Of a stretch of 64,000 bases of DNA, positions 50,901 to 62,531 are shown piece by piece. Below the pieces are notes generated by a model. The model was not told where the DNA came from and did no database searches. It saw only the letters and a list, made by a program, of their open reading frames with translations. A program made the translations under genes and the position numbers. Every line of letters begins with the position of its first letter. Position 1 is the stretch's first letter. This DNA comes from Proteromonas lacertae (lineage: Eukaryota; Sar; Bigyra; Opalinata; Proteromonadidae): contig NGBS01000010.1 in assembly GCA_002245135.1 (NCBI GenBank), forward strand, positions 124,001 to 188,000. Reading direction: 5' to 3'.

Positions 50901-53900
50901 GAAGGTGTATTAACTGAAACTATAAAATATACTTATTCTAATCCAAGAGATAATAAAGAGAATATAGAAAAAGCCTTAAAAGGATTAATTACATTATATA
51001 AGTTTGATGTTAAATATGAATCAATGGGATTATATTCAATCAATCTACGTCATTTAAATCATGAAATAAATGAAGGATATGGTGAAAATGTATATATTAT
51101 TCCATTTATAGAAGATGGAGGATGTGATATAACAACTTATAAACAAATACAAGGATCTTTACCAAAGACAATAATTATTAGTGATTTAACTCCATATATT
51201 ACATATTATTATCGTGTTCAAGCATTTACAAGAAGAGGATGGAGTGAATTCTCAGAAGTACAAAGTTATACAACATATGATAAACCATCCACACCAAAAT
51301 CAATAAATGTTACAGTTACAGAAACATCATTATTAGTAGAATATGAACAAAGTGAAGATAATGGAAATTCTGAAATTACTCATTATGAATTTGTTATTTA
51401 TGAATCTGGTATATATGAAGTACAAAGAGTATCAATTGGAAGTGGTGATTTAAAGGTTGATGAAAAGAGTATTTATACTGAGAAACAACGAGTATTATTC
51501 TATTATGATGATAAAGAAGATGATTTATTAAGTGGATCGTTTATGATTGCCTATAAGAATGAAATAACTCATCCAATATATTACACAAAAGATAAGGATG
51601 AATTAGCAAAAAGAATAGAATATTCAATTAATCTATTATATATTTTAAGTGGTTCAATAGTAAAATGTTATAATGATTATGATGAATTAAAGTATGTTGA
51701 ATGTGATATTGATTTCCACTCCAATTTTGGTTATGATGAATATATAAATGTAACAACTTCTCATGATTTTAAAGGACATATTGGTGTTTCAAGTATTAGA
51801 AAATCAATACCAACAATTGGAGGATATTTCTCCTTATGTTATTTACCAAATAATGATATAACTGAATGTACTTATAATTTACCATATGATGTAGAAGCTG
51901 ATGAAATGAAAATAGCATTAGAATCATTGAAATCATTGAATGAAGTGAAGATTAATAGGTTTAGAAGTGGACATGGATTTGATTGGTATATTACGTTTAA
52001 TGGTAATTGTGAAGAAACACCATTATTGTTATTAAATACAGTTCATTTAGCTGGTGTATCAACGAATGGAAAAGTAACAAGAATTCAGCAAGCTAAGTTT
52101 GTTGGATTGAATAAAACAAATTTAGAACCATCCAATAATAGATTTGAAATTATTAATGTAGATGATGATGTGAATTATAAAATAATGATTAGAGCCGTTA
52201 CAGAGAAAGGATTTAGTTATTTCAGAAAGAACTTCAATGATAATAATGTTATTGCTGGATTAATACCAACAAAAGTAACAAATCTAACAACAATTGTAAT
52301 GTCATCTAGAATGTTGAAAGTAGTGTTTAATTCACCATTAAAATCATTTGGATCTGATGTAAATGCTTTTATTATAGAATGGGATTATGAATATGATTTT
52401 AGAAACGTTGAGAACAACAGTTGGAGTTTCACATTAACTAACTTAACCAATTTCAAGAATTATGATAAGTATTGGTATAATATCTATTTACCTGATTCAA
52501 AGACATATTATATTCGTGTAGCTGCAGTTAATAGTTTTGGTATAAGTGAATGGGATAAAGTATATGATACTCCAATGAACAGAGCACCAGCAAAACCAAA
52601 GGATATTATATTGACAGTTGCATCTCCAACTCAGTCATATGTTACATGGATGAATTCTACAATAGATTCAGATGTATTTGGTGGAGATGGTGGTAGGCCA
52701 ATATTGTATTATAAAATAGAATATAGTAATGAAACATCATTTAAGAATGCAATATTATTGAATGTATGGGATGATAGTAATAAATATATAATTGGTAATA
52801 GAAGTATAGAAGATGGAAGTAGTTCAGAATTCCCAAAGAATGTATATGTTAGAATATCTGCAGTAAATGATATTGGTATTGGTGATGCTGGTAATGGTAA
52901 ATGGGAAGATATCGATTTAAGTGTTAGACCTCCATCTACAATACAAAATATAACAATAAGTCCAAAGAAAGAGAATTCATTCTTTATTGAGTGGGAAAGT
53001 CCATTTACTGATGGTGGATCTCCAATAGTTGGAGTTTTGATTAAGTATAGTCCAAATAAGACATTCCCATATCAACAAACATATGAAGTTCATTTGCCAG
53101 TTACATCTCCTGAAAGAATTGATCTTGTAATAAAGAAAAAGAAAGATCAAAAATCATCATTTACAATAAAACCAACAAATTTAGAAGAATTGTTAAATGC
53201 TAGAGAAAGTAGAACTAGAAGAAGTAGAAGATTATATAGAATAAAAGAAGATCAATCTGATGATGATGATGAAATATTAGTAAAAAGACAAAATAGAGAT
53301 AAAAAATACACAGAAGATGATGTTTATACAAAAGATGAATTTATAACAGAAGATTTCTATACAAATGATGATAATTATACTGAAGATGATAATACAACTG
53401 ATGAAGATGAATTTACAGATGAAACAACTGAAGAAGAGACATATTCAACCATTGATGAAGCAACAACAACTGAACCACCCATCCTTCCAGATTATCCTGA
53501 TGAGATTGAAATAACAGTTGGTGATAATGATTCATATATATTAAATATAACAGAAATAGAGGATGAAGAAGGAAGAGAGAGAATAAGAAAGAATTTAGAA
53601 GATTATTTGAAAGAAATATTTGAAGGAGATGGAATGTTGGTAGAAGTAAGAATAGAAGTTGTGTATTTAAATGATATGAATGTATTGCCTGTAGTAACAA
53701 ACACTTATATATTAGGATATAAGTTTATCATCCGATTCTATCATTTTAAGAATGGTTATCCAGATGGAACTTGTTATTTTTATCCAACTATAAAAATTAC
53801 AGGAATGGAAGTAGAAATTGAATCTTATTGTACAAGATCTTTGAATTCATTATACATGTCATTATATTATGGTGAAAATGGTGATAATATCAATACTAGA

Positions 53901-56900
53901 TCAGTTGTTGATGATGAAAATCTTGAACATACTGAATCAGAGGAAGAAGAGGAAGATGAAATAGTTGATGGAGTATTTAAGATTAATTTCAATAATAATA
54001 AGAACTTCTTGAAAGAAGTAAATAGAATATCTAAATATGGAAGTGCAACAGTGAATGACAAGCCAGAATTAATATCATCAACATTGATTGAAGTAAATTC
54101 AAAGTTAATTAAATCAAAAATGAGTAATATTACAGAATCTGAATTCTATATTGATGATATAACCAAATTCTATGTTGGTCAAAAGATAAGAATATTACCT
54201 AATAGTCAACAGATAAATGATTATAATGATATCTTATTAGGAACTTACAATGTAACATCTTCACATTCTTTGTTATTAATATCCAAAGAACCATTATATT
54301 ATATTACATCAATGGATGATATAGTTAGAATCAATGGTAGATTATGTGAAATAATAAGTTACACTAATATAACAATTGAAATAGAAGAGAAATGCAGTTT
54401 CTTAGTTGGTGAACAACATATAGTCAGTAAATTGCCTAGAATTTACACAATTAAATCAGTAAGAAAAGAAGATGAGACTGTAGAATCAAATAAAAGAGGT
54501 TTTATTGTATTAGATCAATTATTGGATATAAAGAGAAGTGATAATGATAATGTGAATTTGAAATTAGCATTTTATGAAATGGATGGAATAAGATTCTTAA
54601 TTCATTATGATAATCCTTATCAAAAGATGGATCCAATTCAAATAAGAACAATTCCTGATTTATCAGAAAATGAATTACATAATTTAATAACAATATCTCA
54701 TGGTTTTATATCCAATTATACTTTAGAAGTGATTTATCCAAGATATTTGAATTATTTATATTATTTCCAAATACAAGCTTATTCAATCTACAATGATGAA
54801 GTGTTGTATTCTGAACCGTCTTTACCATTACCAACCTGTTATTTAGTTGCAACACCTCCAAAACCATTGAATTTTGAAGTGAGTAGATCAAATCATGTAG
54901 ATGAAATACAAAGAATTACTTTATCATCAAAATTCATACCAGAAATAAGAAATATCTCAGTAACAGCTCCATTTATTAAAGAAATACAAACAATACATAC
55001 AACTGCTAAACAAGGTATGAATCATACATCAGATTTTGATATTTATTTAACACTTCCAGAATCTCCTTACAAGAAAGATAAAACAGATGATGACAAAGAA
55101 ACAATAAGTGTTTCAATGAGAAATACTATATATCAAGTGAGATTAACAGATATAGAAGGAAATTTACCAACAGGAAGATTTTATTTAATAGAAGAATCGT
55201 TAGATGATGATGAAGAAGAATTATATAAAAGAGAAAGAACAAGAAGAATGAATGAAGATACAACTGAAAATGATGATAATGATAATGAGGTTCAGACTCC
55301 AAGTGATATTAAAACTACACATATATGTGTTGATCTTGAGGATGATAATAATTTGAATTTATTATATGCAAAAGTATACAAAGAAATAACCAAAGAAAAT
55401 GAAATTGTTTATTCATTTATCTATGATAATCCTTCAATGATGATAAATGTAACTAATCATGAATTTTGTGTATTAAATGAAGGAAGTAATTATGAAGTAG
55501 ATTATAATTGTAGAGATTGTGATTATTTATCATCTGATATAAGTGAAGAAGATTTGAAATATCGATTTGATTTTATCCCTTTAATAGGTGATATAACAAT
55601 ACATCGTAGTGTAGAAGATATTTTTAATGGTTATTTCTGGACAGTTTATTTTGATAGTTATGTTGGTAATTTCGATGATATGAAATGTGAGGTAAAAGAT
55701 AAAGAAAATACTTCATGTGATGTTAGAACAATACAAGATGGTAATGAAATAGGAGGTAACTTTAGTTTATCAATAAAAGATGAAGTTGGAGCAGTTACAA
55801 CATGTAATTTAGATAGTAATTTTGATGTGGATGAATTGATTGAATGTTTACATTATAATATTGAAGTATTTAAGAAAGAAGAAGATGAGAATATTATGGG
55901 TCATACATGGTTAATTACATTCATAGATGATAATATTGGTGATATTGAAGAATTTACATTCAATTCTTACAATTTGTTAGGTGTAAATGTAACTCTATCA
56001 ATAGAAACAATTCAAAATACAAATTATCTAAATGGAAGTTATAATTTGATATATAATGATGAATCAACAGTAGATATAGAATATGATACAACATCTGAAA
56101 GAATAAAAGAAGCACTAGAATCATTGGAGAGCATTAATAGAGTTGATGTATTATTAAAAGAAGTCAAAGTGAATTATAGAAGTTATGATATAACATTCAT
56201 AGACACTAAAGATGAAAGTGAAGATGTGGAGTTATTAAGATATAATAATAAATTGAATGGAATTGATAGTTCAATATTAGTTCAAGAAGTAGTGAAAGGA
56301 GCATCACATAATGGAAATGAATTAAGTGTAAGTTTTGAGCCATCTTCAACATTAACATCATTATTGAATGGATATACAATTAATTATGAAGAAATTGATT
56401 TAAAGAATAAGAATGTACTTAGATGGAAAGAAGAACCATTAGTATTAAATGATACTGAATTTATGTACAGAATTGAAACAATTGAATGTAAAGGAAATAG
56501 TCCAAAATATCCTTGTGGAAAATCACCATCAGATACATTCCAATTACAATTCGGAGATGAAATGACTGAAGAAATTCCATATAATGTTGATGTGATGAAA
56601 TTGAGATTAATTTTAGAAAAATTAAATGGAATAAAAGCTGTATCAGTTAAGAGAAGATCAATCGGATTAATGTCTGAAAGAATTGGTAGATTAGAATCAT
56701 ATAAAAATAATTCAGATATTCCTAATATAGAATTGAATGAAGGTTATAATCCAAGTAGAATGTGGATAAATGGACATGAATATTGTATGAGAGGAAGATA
56801 TTTCACAGAATGTAATTATCCATATGGTAAAAGACATCCACCAGAAAAGACTGATATTTATATAGATACAGGAATAAGATGGGAAATTACCTTAATAGGA

Positions 56901-59900
56901 ATATCATCAGAAATAATAAACAACCCATTAATCAAATTATTCTCTCATATTGACAACGAAAATACTCAATTGAGATTATACCATCAGAAGTGTAATAAAT
57001 GTTATTATATAAAATCATTAACAGCTGGTAGAACATATAATGTATCATTAACACCTGAAACTGGATATTTATCAGGTATTCCAAGTTATACAGTAGGAAT
57101 TCCAATGCAAATACCTGATAAGCCAATCATAACATCATTTGATGTAATATCAATGAAAAGATTAGAAGTATATTGGAAAGAACCAGAATCAAATGGTGGA
57201 TCAAATATAACATATTTTGATGTTGAATTATGTACAAATGAATATTTCACTAATTGTGTTTATCAATTGAGAGTGAACTATAATCAGAATATATCAGATT
57301 ATCATTCAGTATTTTATGAATTGAAAGAAATCAATTATTGGGTAAGAATAGCAGCAAGAAATGAAGTTCCACCTGAGAAGATAGTAGTAAGTAAAGAGAA
57401 TGAAATAGATAATACAAATTGGGCAGTAGAAGGACCAATAATGCCAATTAATATATCACCATTTAAACCATCCAAAGTAGAAGCATTTAATATAAGAAAT
57501 GATACAATTAGATTAATGATAAGTGAACCATTTAGAAAAGGAGGATTAAAATTAGAGTATTTTGATGTAAAGTATTGGATAAAAGAAGATGAAGATAAAG
57601 TAAATCCAATAGTGAATGAAATAAGCTTAAAAGTACCAAATATAACTAGATTTAAAACAAAATATCATTATAGACAGTATTTATATGACATTGATGGTTT
57701 AATACAAGGAAAGAATTATTCATTTATAGTAAGAAGTGTTACAAATAGAGAAAATGGATTTATTAGTAATTATACTGAACCAATATATGAAGTACCAAGA
57801 AATGTTCCAGATATTCCAAGAAATTTAACCGTTTTATCACATAATTTAAATGATGAGATAGATCCATATTCGTTGAGAGTTAGTTGGAATAAACCAGTAA
57901 ATGATGGTGGTTATGAAATAACTTATTATGTATTACAGTATTATAAATCAAATATAACAATACCAACCAAACATTCAATATCTTGTACAAGTGATATATT
58001 ATTTAATGTTACTTATTATCCATATGTGAATGAAACTGTAAAAATAGAAAATCTGAATGTTAGTAATAATCCATATCATATAAGAAAAACAATTATGAAA
58101 TCTCATTCATATTTTAAACCAATTGAAATAGTATATGACTCGTTTAACCAAATTAATATAACATATGAATGTAATACAAATATAAGTGGTGGAGTAAGAG
58201 ATATTAAGTTAGAAAGTAATGATTTAAGATATAAATGTTCATTTAATAGAATTAATAATGGAAGTAGAGCTGGAGGTTATCATCGAATTAATTCATTTAT
58301 ATTATATGGAGATAAAGTAAACAGTTGGTTTAGACCAATCATAGGAAATAAAAAAGAAGAAGGTAATTTAGTGAAGTATGAAAATTGTAAAGAAAGTGGA
58401 AGATTATTAGCTGAATCATTAAGTCATATGAAGTTAATAGGTGGAGAAGTAAATGTAAGAACTAAGACTTTAGAAGAAGATGAATTATCATTGAAATGTT
58501 ATTTTGAAGTAGAATATGTAAAGAATTTCGAAGATGTAGAAAGATTAGATATAGAAGTAATGGATTATATGTCATTAAGATATGTAGAAATACCTGTATT
58601 AGATATATGTAATGATGAAGTTGATATGAATGAATTATGTAGTAATAATCATCCAAATGCACATTTTGCAGAAGTTCCTGAAGGTTATAAAGAAATAATT
58701 ATAAAGGAGAGAGATGAAAATGATGAACTTATAACAAAATATGAAATAAAAGATTTAATCGTAGGTCAACCATACAGAATAAGAATATTAGCTGTAAATG
58801 ATGAAGGATCAAGTTATCCATTAGAAATCAATAAACCATATATAATACCATTAGTTAGACCTGATCCACCAATGAATATAAGATTAAATTATACAAAGAG
58901 AAGAGATTGGTTATATTTGTATTATGATGAACCAAAATCAAGTGGTAATTTACCAATAATAAAATATGAAATAGAATGGTGTTATGATAAGATATTCTAT
59001 AATAGTCATTTATTTAGAGTTAATATAAGTAATGTAGTTTATGATAGTAATGATATAAGATGTCCAGAATATAATAATCCATTGGTTTATATCTTAAATA
59101 CAACAATAATTGCTAATAAACCTAAATCATTATTGATTGATGATGATGATTATGATAATTACATGGATAATTCTTACTTTACATTAGAAATAAAGATGAA
59201 AGATAATGATAAAATATATGAAACAAAACCAATTTCATTAAACAAAATAGTTGGTGAATCAAATGAAGAAAATGGTGATAATATATATGATTCTGAAGAT
59301 GAAAAATCAATTGGATCTTTACAATCAATATTATATGATCAATTACATTTATCCAATATAAATGTACAAAGATATAGTAATGAGAAGAATATGTATTTTG
59401 AAATAACATTCTTGGAAGAGAGTAATATTGAATATTTCATAGTAAAGAATGTAACAAATAAAAATATTCATTTAAATGTAAAGAATAACACTGGAGTGTA
59501 TTACAAATATTGTGTTGGTAAAGAAGATCAACCATTATTGTTAATAAATATAAATAAGAGTGTATTATACTATGTTAGAGTTAGATCAATGACAGTATTA
59601 GGATATAGTGATTATGGTTATGCATTGGAAGGAATAAAACCCAAAATAATCCCATCAGCACCAAGTGATGTTAGAGTGAAAGTATATAATGGAAGTAGAT
59701 TAATATTGACATATAATAGTCCAGTAGATTATGGAAGTGATGATATAGATTATTATGAAATAGAAATTGATAGAAATCCATTATTTAATTCTGAATCAAT
59801 GAGAATAATTAAAAATACTGAGTTGAAAGTGTTGAAAGATAGTTTTATAACTTATATTGACGATATAGAGAGTGGTATCAATTATTATATAAGAATAAGA

Positions 59901-60677
59901 TGTCATAATAGTGTTGGTTACAGTGATTATAGTGAAAGTTATCCTAATACAATAATAGCTTATAATAAACCATCCAAACCAATGAATTTATATATGAATA
60001 CAACATCTGATAGTATAATAACTGTTAGTTTTGATAAAGCATTATCTAATGGAGGTGATGTGTTATTATATTATCGAATTGAATGGTCAAATAAGAAAGA
60101 TTTCCATCCAATCATTGGAAGTGATAAAATAATTGATGATGGTAGTAATACATATCATTATTTAATGAAGAATTTAGATGTAAATAAATATTACTATGTT
60201 CGAGTAGTTAGTATTAATAAAGAAGGTGAAAGTAGTTATTCAACAATAAGAAATAGTTTAAAACCTCATTTGTGTGTTCCAGGTAAACCAATAATAAAAT
60301 TATTAGAAAAAGTGAATAAGAATACAATTCATATTCGAATATCAGGTCCAAATTTACCTTATCATGAGATAGAATGTGGTAATAGTGATAATAAAGTAGA
60401 ATCTTGTGGTTGTAATAGTAAAAATGAAATAGTGAATATATGTAATGGTGGTTCTAGAATATTATTTAATCGAATATATTTGAGTGATAAACCATCTTTT
60501 GAAAATGTTCGAGAATTTGATAGAGAAGTAATAACAAATAGTGAATATAGTGATGTGTATATAGAGAATGTGTTAAGTGGAAAATATTATTTGAAAGTGT
60601 CTTGTCATAATTCAATAGGAGGATCAAAATCAAATGATAAAGATGAGAATAATAATAAATTGGAAATAAAAATATAA
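23920..60677 (+). CDS. Giant secreted FN3/PA14/filamin-repeat protein (~12,240 residues)
   Basis: Four successive open segments (23920-26637, 26652-27110, 27158-44959 and the remainder to 60677) form one gene. The same domain types continue across each joint, and after one intron and three single-base corrections the length is exactly divisible by three. The start MLTLRPMINLILIPSLLFIL is a signal peptide. A 30-nt in-frame intron (23993-24022, GTAT...ATAG) interrupts it directly afterwards. The order is strand-helix-strand repeats with a few FN3-like domains, then filamin-like repeats and three PA14 domains (29.6-36.7 kb), then a long FN3 array with interspersed repeats. Many Asn-x-Ser/Thr sites occur. 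No C-terminal membrane segment is visible, so it is probably an extracellular coat or adhesion protein. The breaks lie near 26625, 27090 and 44955. Confidence 0.85.
29575..29990 (+). other. PA14 domain 1 of the giant protein
   Basis: The segment begins GGLLGKYYNNIYYYKDP and has AVEWQGRLKPPHSDEF, LTCDDKCRLFIDN and KLRVEYIEMSSNAYVKLEW, ending IISTEYLYYD. These are the ordered PA14 landmarks: GLxGxYY, the central W-x-G, the DD strand and the closing LxW. PA14 domains usually bind carbohydrate or mediate adhesion. Confidence 0.85.
30003..35400 (+). other. Filamin-like/strand-helix-strand block of the giant protein
   Basis: Filamin-type immunoglobulin repeats are visible. Examples are AGIEDSFIIQAFDQTGNN with ENGKYEVTYNLTIVGEYTVY at about 30080-30290, and FAGYKYSFIFTVYDSYQNV with NGSYELSFSIKEVGPYRLIL at about 30430-30640. 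A further one is FQGQTYTFNLALYDEYKNKY with YTISYIPPDPGSGDY at about 32735-32960. Strand-helix-strand repeats are inserted between them. This alternation resembles large extracellular structural proteins. PA14 domain 2 lies inside the block. Confidence 0.7.
32986..33460 (+). other. PA14 domain 2 of the giant protein
   Basis: Landmarks are KGGLLSYYYGSIDF, DYFTVRWEGYIIAPEDDIYT, FEGGDKLMIYINN and IKIEYLSLSGDSEAKLYW, ending PSDYLYYE. The first DD pair of domain 1 is GD here, so ligand or calcium binding may differ between copies. Confidence 0.82.
36267..36690 (+). other. PA14 domain 3 of the giant protein
   Basis: Landmarks are RGGLIGNYYDNKNFYYSP, YVSIKWNGYIQTPFSEDY, VKADDGVEVTFNNEI and IEIKYRQLSGNAEIHLYWRS, ending IIPSNRLF. 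It keeps the ADDG motif typical of canonical PA14 domains. It marks the boundary to the FN3 array that follows. Confidence 0.87.
36780..60640 (+). other. Fibronectin type III array with interspersed strand-helix-strand repeats
   Basis: Across about 24 kb the protein repeats FN3 domains with proline-led entries, an inner Trp, and YYIRV-type F/G strands. Examples include YYIRVAAMNHYGIGEYNTYP, YYYIRVFSYNFYGYSKEAGY, TYYFRVAAVNEIGLGKISIP and YYVRVVSINKEGESSYST. By eye there are more than 20. Many are split by an inserted 80-100-residue unit of the pattern GxFxLxF...TxxIxY...LxxLxxIxxVxVxR...GxxWxITF...GdxPxL. Confidence 0.8.
53190..53480 (+). other. Polybasic site followed by acidic Thr-rich linker in the giant protein
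   Basis: ARESRTRRSRRLYR is followed by DDDDE and a long Asp/Glu/Thr-rich low-complexity stretch ending TTTEPPILPDYPDE. RTRRSRR fits the consensus of furin-like proprotein convertases. A second polybasic motif (KRERTRR) occurs in another acidic linker at about 55227-55250. Processing is inferred only. Confidence 0.55.
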
Positions 60678-62048
60678 TTTGTTTTATATATATATATATA
60701 TATACTATTTTTTTGTAGATTTGTAATTCATACCTTATAAATTAATTAATTTCTTAGATATTGCATATATGAGATATTCTCATGAATAAAATAATAAAAT
60801 TTATATTCAATTATCATTTATACAACTAAAAAATATCATTCGAAAATTATGTAACGACTATATTTTTAGAATTACAAATTTGCATTTCTAATAAATCGCT
60901 AATTAGATTATTTTATTATTAGATATACAAATATATATTATATGGCATATCATAAGCAATCGATTGATGTAGTTAGATTTGATTTTTGTTTCATAATCAA
61001 AGATGATTTAGATTGTTGCCTGAAATGAGATATTGATATAATTGAGATGGGTATATACCCTAGTAAGTATATATAAATTATAGTTAGCTAAAGTCAATTC
61101 GTTTTGTATCAAGAGTACATTATAATACTCTGTATTAAGTGTATTAATACTATATTTATAGAAACAATGAATCAACGCATAGTATACTTCAAAGAAATTC
61201 CTAACCAGTATACTGAGAAGGAATTTGACAACATTCTCTTTAATGAGCAATAATTCAAAGACATATTAGAGATTGCAGTAGATATAAGTATATTATATAT
61301 ATTATATATATTTTAAATATCATTTAACATAATTTATGTGTTTCTGGGATAAGTTAATAATGTCAAAAAAATTCATTTAGCATTTACAATGTATATCAAT
61401 ACTTATTTAGAAATATTGTAAGTAAATTAAATATATTATGTATATATAGCTATATGATAGTTCCATTTTGTTTAGATTCTACAACTAAATCTACTTAATT
61501 AACACACTTTTCTATCTTATTTTCTTTCTAAAGATATCAATTAACAAATACTTTTGTACTAGCTGGTAAAAGTGAAATTAATTCATCGCCTAAAAGAAAT
61601 ATAAAACAAAATACCTATTTCATTTAGAAATTTAGTCGTTACATTATTCATTTTTCTCTCCTTTTTCATAAAATATACTATGAATGCGAAGTTTATCTTT
61701 CATTTTGTTATATATGCACTGCAATCTATTGATTTAAAACAAAAACAAACATTACATAATTTGATTAAAAAGCTATAAATAACAGATTAAAAACCATATC
61801 ATGTCAAAATAAACTATACTTATTTTTCATTTATCTATAAAATTACAACCCAAAACAACAACTGCACGAGAAAAACGAAAAATTCGATATATAAAATTCG
61901 ATATATACGGGTTTGACTGTACTTTTATTAACTTAACTCTGTTATATTAAATGTAGAAGTGAAACATTATTATTTCCTATTTTTTTATTCATTATGACTT
62001 ATTCTCACTTTAAATTCAATCTAAATCTCAATAAATATTAATAATATA
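60678..62048. other. Sparse non-coding region
   Basis: No supported gene is seen in about 1.37 kb. It starts with a TA dinucleotide run (about 60685-60705) right after the giant gene stop. Also present are a perfect palindrome GGGTATATACCC at 61049-61060 and a transposon-like end at about 61870-61922. One exon-like minus-strand scrap lies near 61560-61595 (DELISLLPASTK after a TTTTAG acceptor). The long minus-strand frame at 61008-61250 lacks any recognisable feature. Confidence 0.55.
61870..61922 (-). mobile_element. Solitary pogo/Tc1-like terminal sequence
   Basis: Read on the minus strand, the segment begins TACAGTCAAACCCGTATATA, close in form to the CAG...AACC-CG-TATA ends of pogo/Tigger-type elements. 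It contains a direct repeat AATTCGATATATA at about 61880-61906. I found no matching opposite end or transposase in the window, so it is at most a solo end or a MITE remnant. Confidence 0.4.
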
Positions 62049-62366
62049 TACCACAAATTAGTTTTAGTAATCACTTCTGCATAATTCAGTGGGAAATAAT
62101 TTCTTTGTTGACAAAAGGGACAAATCAATAACTTACTTCTAAAATCAATTCTTTAAAACACAACCACAACTTGCTCCTTTGCATCTGATGGGTTGATAAG
62201 GTAATATAGCAGGCATGTCTTCTAGAATCTTAAATGGTGAGTATCTAGCAATACATAAATAACAAATAGATAAATACAAACAATTAGATGGTACATGAAT
62301 TATTCTTACTTCTATCTTAGTTGAAGGCCATATTCCCCACAAAAAACGAAGTCCGTCCTTATCTTC
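62049..62366 (-). pseudogene. Sec23 N-terminal zinc-finger fragment
   Basis: The minus strand encodes a clear Sec23 N-terminus, the COPII coat subunit. It reads DKDGLRFLWGIWPSTKIEVR, VPSNCLY, then across a 33-nt intron (62245-62277) [49 protein letters not shown] and [12 protein letters not shown]. The CxxxxC and CPFC pairs form the family zinc finger. The frame breaks near 62155, where a few residues also seem missing compared with usual Sec23. Everything after the zinc finger (trunk, helical and gelsolin domains) is absent, and no clear ATG start is found. A transposon-like end sits about 130 nt downstream. It is most likely a truncated duplicate or a broken gene. Confidence 0.72.
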
Positions 62367-62531
62367 AGTTGATTATGTGTCATCAATGTTCATTCAAATT
62401 TTTATACCAGATTTTTTTCATATAACAATATACTTACAGAGAAAAAAAGGATTTTAAATTAATACAATTAATACAAATGTATTAAGTGTATTTGTTTCAA
62501 ATTTTCAAATTCTTCATTAATCGGAAAATAA
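62367..62531. other. Upstream region of the Hsp70-like gene
   Basis: This short A+T-rich region lies between the Sec23 fragment and the Hsp70-like ATG. A GTAAGT donor-like sequence on the minus strand near 62430 could belong to a lost or unseen first exon of the Sec23 fragment. Confidence 0.35.

Noticed and set aside
61008-61250. 80-codon minus-strand frame in the sparse region
   Set aside because: No motif, domain or intron support, and it opens with a non-ATG codon.
61560-61625. Possible additional Sec23 exon (DELISLLPASTK)
   Set aside because: It has an acceptor-like TTTTAG and weak resemblance only; too short and divergent to assign.
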